64,000 bases of DNA from Muraenolepis orangiensis. Lineage: Eukaryota; Chordata; Actinopteri; Gadiformes; Muraenolepididae. Where the stretch lies: NCBI GenBank assembly GCA_027704905.1, contig CM051001.1, positions 30,967,453-31,031,452 of the forward strand. Direction: 5' to 3'. The translations under genes were made by a program, and so were the position numbers. Positions 10,585 through 22,531 of this stretch are shown here, one piece after another (the first letter of the stretch is position 1; each line of letters starts with the position of its first letter). Below the pieces are notes generated by a model that did no database searches, was not told where the DNA came from, and saw only the letters and a list, made by a program, of their open reading frames with translations.

Positions 10585-12972
10585 ATGGAACGCAGTCGGT
10601 TGGGTCTTTGTCTCTTTTTATTTGTAATGTCGGGACTCCATTATGCTCATGGCGACCTGAGCTATTCTATTCAAGAGGAGCTGAAGGGCGGATCTGTTAT
10701 TGGAAATATCGCCAAGGATCTCGGATTTGAAGTTGGAATATTATCTATTCGTAAGGCTCGTATTAAAACGGTGGGAAGCGAACGGAGGTATTGTGATGTC
10801 AGTCTTCAATGCGGAGAGCTCATTGTTTCAGAGAGAATCGACAGAGAGGAACAATGCGGAGAAAAACCTTCGTGTGTTCTTAAATTCGAGCTGCTTCTGG
10901 AATCTCCGTTAGAATTACACCGAGTATCACTACAGATACAAGACATAAACGATAATGCACCGAGTTTCCCGACGGACATAATCAAGCTGGAAATCAGAGA
11001 ATCTGCTTACAAAGGAGCTCGGTATCGCGTTGATGCGGCTCATGATGAAGATATAGGACCAAACGGTGTTCAGACTTACACTCTTAAACGGAATGACAAT
11101 TTTGTTTTGAATTTGCAAACTACAAGTGATGGAAGTAAATATGCCGAATTGATTCTCGATAAAGAGCTAGACAGAGAGGAGAAGCAAGACATCAAATTAA
11201 TGCTCACGGCCCTGGATGGAGGCTCTCCTCAGAGATCAGGCACAGTAGCGATACACGTCACTGTGTTGGATGCTAATGATAACGCCCCAGTGTTCAGTCA
11301 GGCCGTGTATGAAGCCCGTCTGCCTGAAAACGCTCCGTTAAAAACCCACGTGATTACTGTTAGCGCTACTGACGCGGACGAGGATGTTAATGGAGAAGTT
11401 ACATATGGACTAAGCCGGTTATCTGATAAAACAAGAAAATTGTTTTCACTTGATCCTCAAACTGCAGAAATATTTGTTGCAGGTGATATAGACTTTGAGG
11501 AGGGATCACAATATGAAATGTTTGTGCAGGCTAAAGACAGTTACGGTCTCTCTTCAGATACGAAAGTCATTATAAGTATAACAGATGTTAATGACAACTC
11601 ACCAATAGTATCGTTAATATCGTTAACCAATCCAGTACCTGAAAACGTGTCACCTGGTACAGAGGTGGGCCTTATTAACGTGCAGGACAGAGATTCTGGA
11701 ATAAATCAAAACGTGCGCTGCACTATTCAACAAAACGTTCCTTTTAAACTTAGCACTTCAATCAAAAACTATTATTCTTTGATGACAACAGAGAAACTAG
11801 ACAGGGAACTAGTTTCTGAATTCAACATTACAATATCTGCCACAGATGAGGGCTCTCCTCCTCTGTCGTCAGTGAAAGTTGTTCACATCTCAATAGCTGA
11901 CGTCAACGACAACCCACCTGTGTTTGAGGAACAGTCGTATAGCAGCTATGTCTCTGAAAACAACAAACCTGGCCACAGCCTCTGCTCTGTTAAGGCCCAT
12001 GACCCCGACTGGAGACAAAACGGTACAGTGATCTATTCTCTTTTACCTGGTGAAGTCAACGGGGCTCCAGTGTCCTCTTATCTATCTGTTAATGGAGACA
12101 CCGGAGTGATCCAAAGTGTCAGGTCGTTTGATTATGAACACTTTAAGAACTTTAATGTCTATGTAATGGCTCGGGACAACGGTTCTCCTCCGCTCAGCAG
12201 CAACGTGACTGTGAGTGTCTTCATAACGGATGTAAATGACAACACTCCTCAGATACTTTACCCCGCCCCAGAGGGAAACTCCTTCATGACTGAACTGGTA
12301 CCCAAAGCTGCACAAGGAGGTTCTCTGGTTTCCAAGGTGATAGCAGTCGATGGGGACTCTGGACAGAACGCCTGGCTGTCCTATCATATCATTAAATCCA
12401 CTGATCCTGGACTATTCAAAATCGATCTGCACAGTGGGGAGATCAGGACCCAGCGAGACATTTCTGATTCTGACAACATGAAACAGAACATTCTAGTAGC
12501 TGTGAAGGATAACGGACAGCCCTCCCTCTCTGCTACATGTTCCATGTTTTTACTGATTTCTGATAACTTGGCTGAAGTACCAGAACTTAAGGACATGGCT
12601 TATGAAGACAGCAGTTCTAAATTAACGTCTTATCTGATCATCGCGCTGGTATCCGTCTCCACCTTTTTCCTGACTTTCATTATTATCATTGTGGGATTGA
12701 GGTTTTGTCGGAGGAGAAAGCCCAGACTGTTATTTGATGGAGCGGTTGCTATTCCCAGCTCTTACCTCCCTCCAAACTACGCAGATGTGGACGCCACTGG
12801 AACTTTACGCAGCGCATATAATTATGATGCGTATTTAACCACTGGATCGAGAACAAGTGACTTTAAGTTTGTGACGTCTTACAATGACAACACACTGCCT
12901 GCAGACCAGACCCTGAGAAAGAACCCAACTGACTTTGAAGAAGTGTTTGGAGACCTTGATGTTTCCCCTGAG
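10585..12972 (+). CDS. pcdhg: V2: protocadherin-gamma-like variable exon (intact)
   Basis: A neuronal cell-surface adhesion protein exon. The first in-frame ATG, MERSRLGLCLFLFVMSGLHY, gives a good signal peptide; the frame is open further upstream only from a TTG. Six cadherin repeats are marked by DINDNAP, two DANDNAP/DVNDNSP linkers, DVNDNPP and DVNDNTP near residues 120, 229, 334, 439 and 549. The membrane helix (about 681-705) is followed by RRRKP and a short tail containing NYADVD and GSRTSDFKF. Coding continues to GAG at 12972, then the GTAGGC donor; the unspliced frame would stop at 12987 after 800 residues. An unusual extra cysteine sits at residue 76 in EC1. V6 and V7 are its closest relatives at the N-terminus, but its last third matches V4. 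The subfamily is inferred from the tail; the exact member name cannot be assigned. Confidence 0.92.
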
Positions 12973-13630
12973 GTAGGCCGACTCTAGACTCTCTCCTTGG
13001 AATTTTTAGAGGTCCCACCAAAGTGAAACACCAATATTTACTTTGCTATCATTCATTGATTCATTATTTCTAGTTACACATGTAGAGCAGGGACACATAC
13101 TGAAATGTGGGCCAGCATATTATAGTTGCTCAGGTGGTTGACTCCCATCTAAACGTATATGTGTTCATTCTTCAATGTCAGCAGGCAAACTGTAAACATC
13201 CTTGAGCGAGACAACCTCCTCCTTCACAACATGTATCGGAACTCACTGTCAGTCACTTCAGATGGAAGGATCTGCTAAATGACTAAATACTAAATGATAT
13301 ACTCCATCCCCCAAACCTTTCCAAGGCTCACCTCTTCAATGTGCTTGTGGTGATGATTTGTAATGTGTAGAACAGTATAGAACTGTCTTACACTGCTGCT
13401 CAGATCATAATGACTTTTATTTCATACTTAAAGGCAATGCCATTGACTTAAATGCATAAGATCTGTTTCCTCAAGTACACGTGATGGGAATAATCTGGGA
13501 TTGTTTCACTTCATAACGCTGCTGCTTTGATGCTTGTTTGAAAGTAGTTTGGCCCTGAACTGTATTCACACACTACATAGGTGCAAGCATATTTGGGGCA
13601 GGACTTCAAATACATCCGGCAGTTATAATA
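12973..13630. other. Type-B 3' flank with SINE-like tail
   Basis: Begins in the intron after V2 (CTCTAGACTCTCTCCTTGG). Near 13190-13305 is the block CATCCTTGAGCGAGACAAC and then GGATCTGCTAAATGACTAAA, the form of a widespread teleost repeat tail. The same flank follows V3, V4 and V9. No gene is seen. Confidence 0.6.
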
Positions 13631-13860
13631 TTACATTCATAATACATTACAGTCACTTAGCAGACGCTTCTGTCCAAAACGACTTACAATAGTGCGTTCA
13701 ACATAGGTAGGCAAGAGAACGATTAGTCCCCAGAAGTGTGTTTCCTTCCTAACAAGCCTCCAAGAGCAGTACCAGTGCTCAGGTAAAAGTACCATAAGTT
13801 GGCACACACAAGCTAATAAGCAAAAGCTAATAAACAAGCACCGATACAATTACATTAATT
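13631..13860 (-). repeat. Teleost interspersed repeat (SINE-like tail), copy 1
   Basis: Contains CACTTAGCAGACGCTTCTGT and CCAAAACGACTTACAATAGT, which on the minus strand is the common fish motif TTGTAAGTC...AGCGTCTGCTAA. Copies are at 20975-21205, 26845-27075 and, in the opposite orientation, 50330-50560. Position and spacing relative to the preceding exon are kept, so it was present before the exon units duplicated. Confidence 0.6.
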
Positions 13861-14710
13861 GAGTGACTCCTTTTATGTTTGCAACGTTTTGCCTCAGTTG
13901 AGTTCTGGAAGTCCTCCTTTGTTCTCCTGGATGTAGATAAACATGTTGCTACTGGTGAACATTTGACCATAGAGATACAGATTGACTTTTTATTTGAAAG
14001 AAAGGTTTGTTTGAAAACTAGACAGCAGTTAAGAGTTTAGTGGTAATGTAAGCTTGATGAAATTGATAAGTTGTTTACTAAATTAATAATATCTCATTAT
14101 TGTAAGTTACGTGTTTCTAAAACATAAAAGTTTGCATCTCTGTGTATGACAGACATTTTAATATTATGACCTCAATATGTCAATCATATATATTTATAAA
14201 ATATAAATGTATATTACATATGTGTATATATGTGTTAACGATATGTTTATTATCAACCCAACGATTCACACTCAACACGAACGTGTTTTTGTCACAGCAC
14301 CAATATCCACCATCATGGTGTCGCAACACACAACATAATTGCATGTGCACAACACAAATACACGGACACTATAACAATATAAACACACGTAACATCTATT
14401 TAATTTTCCAACACATAACTTAACATGAACATTTAACTTATCGTGAACATTTTCCCGTGAGTCTTTGCGCCCCACAGGGCGTACCCCTGCAGCGTACCCC
14501 TGTGGTCGCTACTGTATTATAAGCGAGTAACCTACACCAGCGTTTCTCTCTTTACCTTTTTTGAGTCTCGACACCTTATATAAGTCAACCCAGTCTAAAA
14601 TGTAATAACAAACGAACACTCTCACACACATTCCGCTGACGGCCAACACAGGCACAACAGACGCGTCTTTATCGGCCGCGCCTTGATGAAATGAACAATG
14701 TCTACACCGC
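13861..14710. other. No gene seen; AT-rich spacer
   Basis: AT-rich sequence shared with the V3, V4 and V9 downstream spacers. A local direct repeat GCGTACCCCTGCA / GCGTACCCCTGTG lies at 14478-14502. No convincing coding sequence. Confidence 0.45.
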
Positions 14711-15851
14711 TGGGTTTCCCGAAGCCTTCTTAACGCTACGTCGTTCGTAAGTTCCACCTTAAGCTGTACCTTAACGTCTCCCGTCTCACGTTTCCCGAAA
14801 CGTTCTTAGCTAAGTATACCTTCCGTAAGTGACACTTTCGTAGGGCAGGTGTGGACCTCTCTTAACTCTATCTTAGCGATGTTGTCAGCTCACTCCGCTA
14901 GTGGCCACCACTGTTCCGACCCGCAAGCCTCTGAAATCAGCTGTTGGCCTAGTTTAATTTCAATCTGTGAATCAATATGTACCACATTAATGGGAATGTT
15001 TTCATGCAGAAATTGTACATTACGGTGGATACATTTAGCACTTTATTGAACATGAAATCGCCTCTTAAACTCCTAAAACTCGAAAACAGTGCTCGAAAAC
15101 AGTCTTCACGATTCAGCGCCACCTCATCCAGCATGACCTCCATGGCACATTGGTTTTTGCCCTGACATATCTCATGTTACATATCTAATGTTACATATCT
15201 AATGTTCATTTCTTGTTGGTGCGCTTTTATTAAAATTGTCAGCCAATCAGAGAGAATTGTGAACTACACCAGTTATGTGATGGGGCTGCTGGTTAATCAA
15301 CCCTAATTGCAAAGTTATTTAAGGCACCATGACAATGATATAAAAAATATTTAAATCAACCTTTTCTTGCCAAATAAGGTGTACTGGTAGGTGGCGTAAT
15401 TAGCTGAGGTGGTGTAGCGGGAAGAGGCTTGATATCACAATCTGAGGTGGTGTAGCGGGAAGAGGCTTGATATCACAATCTGAGGTGGCGGGCTCGTGCC
15501 ACCTGTAGGCAATCATTCGATTTACCGTTTGATAATTGAGTTTGTAAGTTTTAAATTCTATGAATATGTTCTCAGTCATGATAAATGCAATATTCTTTAG
15601 TATTCCTGCAGGGTTTTATTGATAAAGAACACCACATCCTCTCATAACGCGGTGAAACAGTCGCTACCTGGAGTGAAAAGTCGATTCTCGAGTCATCGAT
15701 TTCAGCACAACGTCGGACGTAAGAAGGTATACCTTAAGCAACCTCCTAAGGGATAGTTCGGGGAACACACGTAGAACAGTAAACAACTTTAGTAAGGTAT
15801 ACCTTTCAAGTCTTCGTAACACGCTAAGAGACAACGTTATCGGGAAACCCA
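14711..15851. mobile_element. TIR-bearing DNA-transposon-like element, copy 1
   Basis: It starts TGGGTTTCCCGA and ends with the inverse, TCGGGAAACCCA (15840-15851). Inside both ends are related segments such as AGTATACCTTCCGTAAG on the left and TAAGAAGGTATACCTTAAG on the right, and an internal GTTTCCCGAAACGTTC at 14798-14813. This resembles non-autonomous fish cut-and-paste elements with TTTCCCGA termini (possibly PIF/Harbinger-like). No transposase and no sure target-site duplication were seen. It holds a SINE at about 15399-15515. Confidence 0.5.
15399..15515 (+). repeat. tRNA-derived SINE head with duplicated 40-bp A-box unit, copy 1
   Basis: The 40-bp unit CTGAGGTGGTGTAGCGGGAA plus GAGGCTTGATATCACAAT occurs twice in tandem and is followed by GAGGTGGCGGGCTCGTGCCA. 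TGGTGTAGCGG resembles a pol III A box and GGGCTCGTGCC a B box, so this is probably the 5' part of a tRNA-like SINE. It does not fold as a real tRNA gene would. Confidence 0.5.
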
Positions 15852-16436
15852 AGTTCATTTGAAAGTTATGTTGGTCGCGTCTTGCAAACCAGTGGCTCCA
15901 TGTGAAGGAAGTAGCGAGTGGTTCATGACCTCCTGATGACCCTTGGCGCTACCCGGCATTGCGACGGCACCAGCAGAGACTGATGGTGACCGCTTCACTC
16001 AACCAACCGATAATGAAAAGAACAAAATAACATGAACGGAGAGCGTAGTGATCTTCATGTAGAAAAGGGACCAAATCATAGCTCTCATTCAACATTTCAT
16101 TTTATTTATTCATTTTATGTATTCGTTTTCACATGGTCTTATTTAACTTTATTTCGTTCTATTTATATTTTTGTTCACATGGACTGCTTCAACATTTAGT
16201 TTTATGTATTAATCCCACGGTTTTCCTATAAACAATAACAGTGCCTCATATTAACAAACTTCTCAGTAAAGAAAATGAAAGAAAACAATTCGTTTGAAAT
16301 TCGTTAAAAAACTAAAAGCAGGGTAAACTGTGTGACAAGAGAAAATGGCGATAAATAAATAAAACACACATATATATCTGTTTTATTAACATGTACTGTA
16401 GAAAAAAAAAATATATATATATATGTATATATATAT
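15852..16436. other. No gene seen; single-copy version of the palindrome source
   Basis: Contains the unfolded sequence GTATTAATCCCACGGTTTTC (16206-16225) and AAAAGCAGGGTAAACTGTGT (16314-16333). In the V3-V4 spacer this sequence has become perfect palindromes. No coding sequence supported. Confidence 0.5.
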
Positions 16437-16528
16437 GTGTTCCGCATCGCAAGGTGATGTATTTTATGAACTGTAAGAATATATATGTAAGAATATATAT
16501 ATAAATAATATATAAGATATGTATATAA

Positions 16529-16559
<31 letters not shown>

Positions 16560-16718
16560 ATTAATATATATATATAATATATATAATATATATAATATAT
16601 ATATATATTATATATATTATATATATATATATATATATAATATATATTATTTATATATATATTCTTACATATATATTCTTACAGTTCATAAAATACATCA
16701 CCTTGCGATGCGGAACAC
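16437..16718. repeat. 282-bp AT-rich inverted repeat (cruciform-capable), copy 1
   Basis: GTGTTCCGCATCGCAAGGTG at the left is the exact inverse of CACCTTGCGATGCGGAACAC at the right. The arms continue inward through ATGTATTTTATGAACTGTAA and two AGAATATATAT units to an AATATATATT-rich centre. The repeat is copied at 29653-29934. Confidence 0.9.
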
Positions 16719-17044
16719 ATTCGCTCGATGAGACAAAATGTCACACTTTTTAGCCTAATTTAAAATCGGATTTCGTTATAAAATCATTAGATTAATTTGA
16801 AATTGCTCTTATAATACACACAATGTTTTTTCCCGATCATGTTTGGTCTCTTAGATTGTAATGTTCTCAATCTGGACAGATCTTCTAGGCATTTTCATTT
16901 ATTTTTTAGACTAGACGAAAACGTCAGGGAAACAAGTCATCAGAAAAGGAAGAGAAATGAGAGATAATTGTATTTTTACTTGAGTATTTATTATCAGTAC
17001 TCTACCCATCACTGCCTCTGATTACTCTGTCTTTGATTACTCTA

Positions 17045-17443
17045 TCGTATTTCACTGGACTTTGTGGAATCCACAAGCTAAACAAAAGAGTTATGTGCAT
17101 TCAATATGTCCCGTAAAACACTTTGACTGTCCCATAAACACTCTGTCTAGTTGTGGTATCGTCTGTGGTTATCTTCTAACTATCTTTCTCTGTGCTCAAT
17201 CCCTCACCAATAGTCCCACTTTGTGGTTGAGTATTTGAAGGCTTCAACGTCTACTCTGCTTAGTTCTCAGTGTAACCTGAGGACTTTATTGTTCCATGTG
17301 TGTGTGTTGCTCTAACCACCATGTTACTGCTACACCATGTGGAGGACTGACTTAGGTGTTGTCTGCATGCTGGTCTCAGTCTGATGGGATCTCTGTTTCT
17401 ACTGACATGCTGCACGCTATGTCGCTGTCCGTGGTGCTGGAAT
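17045..17443 (+). promoter_or_regulatory. Repeated upstream module of V3
   Basis: Begins GTATTTCACTGGACTTTGTGG and ends with the RE1 site. It is a shortened form of the V1/V2 module, and the same form precedes V4, V5 and V8. Confidence 0.6.
17421..17441 (-). promoter_or_regulatory. RE1/NRSE (REST-binding) site, V3
   Basis: Same near-consensus RE1, 489 bp upstream of the ATG, on the strand opposite to the exon. Confidence 0.75.
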
Positions 17444-17694
17444 GGTTTACAAATCGGTATTCTATTGTAACGCCAATAGGCCTACTATGTTGGCCAACAT
17501 TTCAGCTGATTTGATTTTAAAATGGTGTCTAATTTGTATATTATTTTAAATGGTGCATATATGCCATATTTTGTTTATTTATGAGTCCCAAATTAAAAAT
17601 AAAAATATAAAAAAAGATTCACATGGGATTAAAATAGCATTTGTTTTTACATGATTATGTCCACTCTCAACGTGTCATACTTCCTGGTGACTCA

Positions 17695-17712
17695 AGGTGT
17701 CGCTATGCACCT
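17695..17712 (+). promoter_or_regulatory. CSE/CTCF-like promoter box, V3
   Basis: AGGTGTCGCTATGCACCT, 218 bp upstream of the ATG. A TATA-like ATATATTAAG follows at 17811-17820. Confidence 0.75.
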
Positions 17713-17929
17713 GCAGTAGAGCACAACACGATACAGAAGTCATCCTTTCCATCCGCCGCCTCTTGACGAGAGCAGTAGGCTACAGACGCGGACATTCGTC
17801 GACAAGCTGCATATATTAAGGGCCGACGGCCTTTCCTTTGCTTTGATTAAATCCTTTTTAGTAAGACTACGTTGTTAGAAATCACCAAACCTATCGTTTT
17901 TTATCGTTTATTACTCTGTTTGTACAAGG

Positions 17930-20317
17930 ATGGAGTACAACGGGTTCTGTTTTTGTGTGTTTTTATTTTCATTGTCTGCGCTGCAGTACGTTCATGGCGA
18001 CCTGAGCTATTCTATTCAAGAAGAGATGAAGCTCGGATCTGTTGTCGGGAATATCGCTAAGGATCTTGGACTTACGTTGGACATATTATCTGCTAGGAAG
18101 GCTCGCATTGAAACAGAGGAAAACCAACGGAGTTATTGTGATGTCAATCTTCGAAGCGGAGAGCTCGTTGTTTCAGAGAGAATCGACAGAGAGGAACAAT
18201 GCGGAGAAAACCCTTCATGTGTTCTTAAATTCGAGCTCCTTTTGGAATCTCCGTTAGAATTACACCGAGTATCACTACAGATACAAGACATAAACGATAA
18301 TGCACCGAGTTTCCCGACGGACATAATCAAGCTGGAAATTAGAGAATCTGCTGTCAAAGCAGCTCGGTATCGCGTTGATGCGGCTCATGATGAAGATATA
18401 GGACCAAACGGTGTTCAGAGTTACACTCTGCAACGGAATAACAATTTTGTTTTGAATATACAAACTACAAGTGATGGAAGTAAATATGCCGAATTAATTC
18501 TCGATAAGGAGTTAGACAGAGAGGAGCACCACGAAATTAAATTATTGCTCACTGCCCTGGATGGAGGCTCTCCTCAGAGATCAGGCACAGTAGCGATACA
18601 CGTTACTGTGTTGGATGCTAATGATAACGCCCCAGTGTTCAGTCAGGCCGTGTATGAAGCCAGTCTGCATGAAAACGCTCCGTTAAAAACTCTTGTAATT
18701 ACTGTTAGCGCTACAGACGCGGACGAGGGTGTAAACGGAGAAGTTTCATACGGACTAATACGGTTATCAGATAAAACAAGAAAATTGTTTTCACTTGATC
18801 CACAGACTGGGGAGATATGTGTTGCAGGTGACATCGATTTTGAGGAGGGATCAAAATATGAATTATTTGTTCAGGCAAAAGATGGATTTGGTATTTCTTC
18901 GGACGCAAAAGTCATTATAAGAATTACCGATGTTAATGACAACGCCCCTGTAATAACCCTGAAATCATTAACCAATCCAGTCCCAGAAAACGTGTCACCT
19001 GGTACAGAGGTGGGCCTTATTAACGTGCAGGACAGAGATTCAGAGAAAAACCGCAAGGTTAGGTGTTCTCTTCAGCAACATGTTCCTTTTAAACTAATTC
19101 CTTCAATCAAAAACTATTATTCTTTGGTGACAACAGAGAAACTAGACAGGGAATTAGTGTCTGAATACAACATTACAATATCTGCCACAGATGAGGGCTC
19201 TCCTCCTCTGTCGTCAGTGAAAGTTGTTCACATCTCAATAGCTGACGTCAACGACAACCCACCTGTGTTTGAGGAACAGTCGTATAGCAGCTATGTCTCT
19301 GAAAACAACAAACCTGGCCACAGCCTGTGTTCTGTTAAGGCCCATGACCCCGACTGGAGACAAAACGGTACAGTGATCTATTCTCTTTTACCCGGTGAAG
19401 TCAACGGGGCTCCAGTGTCCTCTTATCTATCTGTTAATGGAGACACCGGAGTGATCCAAAGTGTCAGGTTGTTTGATTATGAACACTTTAAGAACTTTAA
19501 AGTCTATGTAATGGCTCGAGACAACGGTTCTCCTCCGCTCAGCAGCAACGTGACTGTGAGTGTCTTCATAACGGATGTAAATGACAACACTCCTCAGATA
19601 CTTTACCCCGCCCCAGAGGGGAACTCCTTCATGACTGAACTGGTACCCAAAGCTGCACAAGGAGGTTCTCTGGTTTCCAAGGTGATAGCAGTCGATGGGG
19701 ACTCTGGACAGAACGCCTGGCTGTCCTATCATATCATTAAATCCACTGATCCTGGACTATTCAAAATCGATCTGCACAGTGGGGAGATCAGGACCCAGCG
19801 AGACATTTCTGATTCTGACAACATGAAACAGAACATTCTAGTAGCTGTGAAGGATAACGGACAGCCCTCCCTCTCTGCTACATGTTCCATGTTTTTACTG
19901 ATTTCTGATAACTTGGCTGAAGTACCAGAACTTAAGGACATGGCTTATGAAGACAGCAGTTCTAAATTAACGTCTTATCTGATCATCGCGCTGGTATCCG
20001 TCTCCACCTTTTTCCTGACTTTCATTATTATCATTGTGGGATTGAGGTTTTGTCGGAGGAGAAAGCCCAGACTGTTATTTGATGGAGCGGTTGCTATTCC
20101 CAGCTCTTACCTCCCTCCAAACTACGCAGATGTGGACGCCACTGGAACTTTACGCAGCGCATATAATTATGATGCGTATTTAACCACTGGATCGAGAACA
20201 AGTGACTTTAAGTTTGTGACGTCTTACAATGACAACACACTGCCTGCAGACCAGACCCTGAGAAAGAACCCAACTGACTTTGAAGAAGTGTTTGGAGACC
20301 TTGACGTTTCCCCTGAG
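17930..20317 (+). CDS. pcdhg: V3: protocadherin-gamma-like variable exon (intact)
   Basis: The reading frame is 800 residues to the stop at 20332, coding to the donor at 20317. MEYNGFCFCVFLFSLSALQY with cleavage near VHG|D is the signal peptide. EC1 has the clustered-protocadherin Cys91-x5-Cys97. Calcium-linker motifs DxNDN lie at 120, 229, 334, 439 and 549. N-glycosylation sequons include NIT (414), NGT (479) and NVT (540). The helix spans about 681-705 and is followed by basic CRRRKP. The protein should mediate calcium-dependent homophilic recognition between neurons after splicing to constant exons outside the window. Its first 378 residues differ from V5 at one position (Ser/Arg in NAP-FPTD), showing a very recent duplication. 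V8 and V9 are further close relatives. Confidence 0.93.
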
Positions 20318-20974
20318 GTAGGCCGACTCTAGACTCTCTCCTTGGAATTTTTAGAGGTCCCACCAAAGTGAAACACCAATATTTACTTTGCTATCATTCA
20401 TTGATTCATTATTTCTAGGTACACATGTAGAGCAGGAACACATACTGAAATGTGGGGCAGCATATTATAGTTGCTCAGGTGGTTGACTCCCATCTAAACG
20501 TATATGTGTTCATTCTCCAATGTCAGCAGGCAAACTGTAAACATCCTTGAGCGAGACAACCTCCTCCTTCACAACATGTATCGGAACTCACTGTCAGTCA
20601 CTTCAGATGGAAGGATCTGCTAAATGACTAAATACTAAATGATATACTCCATCCCCCAAACCTTTCCAAGGCTCACCTCTTCAATGTGCTTGTGGTGATG
20701 AATTGTAATGTGTAGAACAGTATAGAACTGTCTTACACTGCTGCTCAGATCATAATGACTTTTATTTCATACTTAAAGGCAATGCCATTGACTTAAATGC
20801 ATAAGATCTGTTTCCTCAAGTACACGTGATGGGAATAATCTGGGATTGTTTCACTTCATAACGCTGCTGCTTTGATGCTTGTTTGAAAGTAGTTTGGCCC
20901 TGAACTGTATTCACACACTACATAGGTGCAAGCATATTTGGGGCAGGACTTCAATACATCCGGCACAGTTATAA
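20318..20974. other. Type-B 3' flank of V3
   Basis: Near-identical to the sequence after V2 and V4, including the SINE-like tail near 20530-20650. No gene seen. Confidence 0.6.
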
Positions 20975-21205
20975 TATTACATTCATAATACATTACAGTC
21001 ACTTAGCAGACGCTTCTGTCCAAAACGACTTACAATAGTGCATTCAACATAGGTAGGCAAGAGAACGATTAGTCCCCAGAAGTGTGTTTCCTTCCTAACA
21101 AGCCTCCAAGAGCAGTGCCAGTGCTCAGGTAAAAGTACCATAAGTTGGCACACACAAGCTAATAAGCAAATGCTAATAAACAAGCACCGATAAAATGACA
21201 TTAAT
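20975..21205 (-). repeat. Teleost interspersed repeat (SINE-like tail), copy 2
   Basis: Same repeat as at 13631-13860, with the block CACTTAGCAGACGCTTCTGT. Confidence 0.6.
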
Positions 21206-21960
21206 TGAGTGACTCCTTTTATGTTTGCAACGTTTTGCCTCAGTTGAGTTCTGGAAGTCCTCCTTTGTTCTCCTGGATGTAGATAAACATGTTGCTACTG
21301 GTGAACATTTGACCATAGAGATACAGATTGACTTTTTATTTGAAAGAAAGGTATTGAAACTACACAGGCTATGAAAATACACAGCAGTTAAGAGTTTAGT
21401 GGTAATATAAGCTTGATGAAATTGATTAGTTGTTTACTAAACTAATAATATCTCAGTATTGTAACTTAGTGTTTCTAAAACATAAATGTTTGCATCTCTA
21501 AGAGACAGTTAATATTATGACCTCATATTTCAATCATATATATATATTTATACAAAACAAATGTATATTACATATGTGTATACATGTGTCAATTATATGT
21601 TTATTATCTTAATATGACCAACGAGTCACCCTCACGAACGTTTTTACTCACAGCACCAATATCCACATCATGGTGTCGCAACACACTAACATAATTGCAA
21701 CACAAATACACGGACACTAAACAAATAAACACACGTAACATCTATTTAACTTATCAACACATAACTTAACATGAACATTTAACTTATCGTGAACATTTTC
21801 CCGTGAGTCTTTGCGCCCCACAGGGCGTACCCCTGCAGCGTACCCCTGTGGTCGCTACTGTGTTATAAGCGAGTAACCTACACCAGCGTTTCTCTCTTTA
21901 CCTTTTTGGAGTCTCGACACCTTATATAAGTCAACCCAGTCTAAAATGTAATAACAAACG
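21206..21960. other. No gene seen; shortened spacer
   Basis: Follows the V2-V3 spacer until the block TATATAAGTCAACCCAGTCT, then jumps directly to the palindrome at 21961. The TIR element and SINE found at 14711-15851 are absent at this position. Confidence 0.5.
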
Positions 21961-22121
21961 AACATTTTGTTTTATGTATTAATCCCACGGTTTTCCTATA
22001 AACAATAACAGTGCCTCATATTAACAAACTTCTCAGTAAAGTTTACTGAGAAGTTTGTTAATATGAGGCACTGTTATTGTTTATAGGAAAACCGTGGGAT
22101 TAATACATAAAACAAAATGTT
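21961..22121. repeat. Perfect 161-bp palindrome
   Basis: Left arm AACATTTTGTTTTATGTATT through CTTCTCAGTAAA (80 nt). The right arm is its exact reverse complement, with one central base. The arm sequence exists as a single copy at about 16191-16280, so this looks like a snap-back duplication. Confidence 0.95.
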
Positions 22122-22192
22122 GAAGCACTCCATCTAAACAAAAATATAAATAAAACGAAATGTTAAATAAGATAAATAAAACAAATAATAAA

Positions 22193-22289
22193 ACACAGTT
22201 TACCCTGCTTTTTGTTTTTTAAGCGATCTTAATAAAACAATTTGTTTTATTAAGATCGCTTAAAAAACAAAAAGCAGGGTAAACTGTGT
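22193..22289. repeat. Perfect 97-bp palindrome
   Basis: ACACAGTTTACCCTGCTTTT mirrors AAAAGCAGGGTAAACTGTGT around a centre near AAAACAATTTGTTTT. It lies 71 bp from the 161-bp palindrome. Part of the arm occurs as single copy near 16314-16333. Confidence 0.95.
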
Positions 22290-22366
22290 GACAAGAGAAA
22301 ATGGCGATAAATAAATAAAACACACATATATGTCTGTTTTATTAACATGTACTGTATAAATAAATA

Positions 22367-22367
<1 letters not shown>

Positions 22368-22457
<90 letters not shown>

Positions 22458-22463
22458 GAATAA

Positions 22464-22502
<39 letters not shown>

Positions 22503-22531
22503 TATATGTATATATATATATATATATATAT
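22368..22531. repeat. (TA)n microsatellite
   Basis: Nearly pure TA with short AAATATAAGAATAAG interruptions. It occupies the place of the 282-bp inverted repeat in the V2-V3 spacer. Confidence 0.95.

Noticed and set aside
12070..12600. Antisense frames (about 101, 70 and 116 residues) that recur inside every variable exon
   Set aside because: They recur because the sense exon sequence is conserved. There is no independent start context, domain or promoter.
12973..12987. The stop codon after ...SPEVGRL as the true protein end
   Set aside because: GAG|GTAGGC is a consensus splice donor at the same place in all exons, and the family splices variable exons to constant exons. An unspliced short form remains possible but unsupported.
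15399..15515. A tRNA gene
   Set aside because: A-box and B-box-like motifs are present but the A-box unit is duplicated and no cloverleaf is evident; SINE head preferred.
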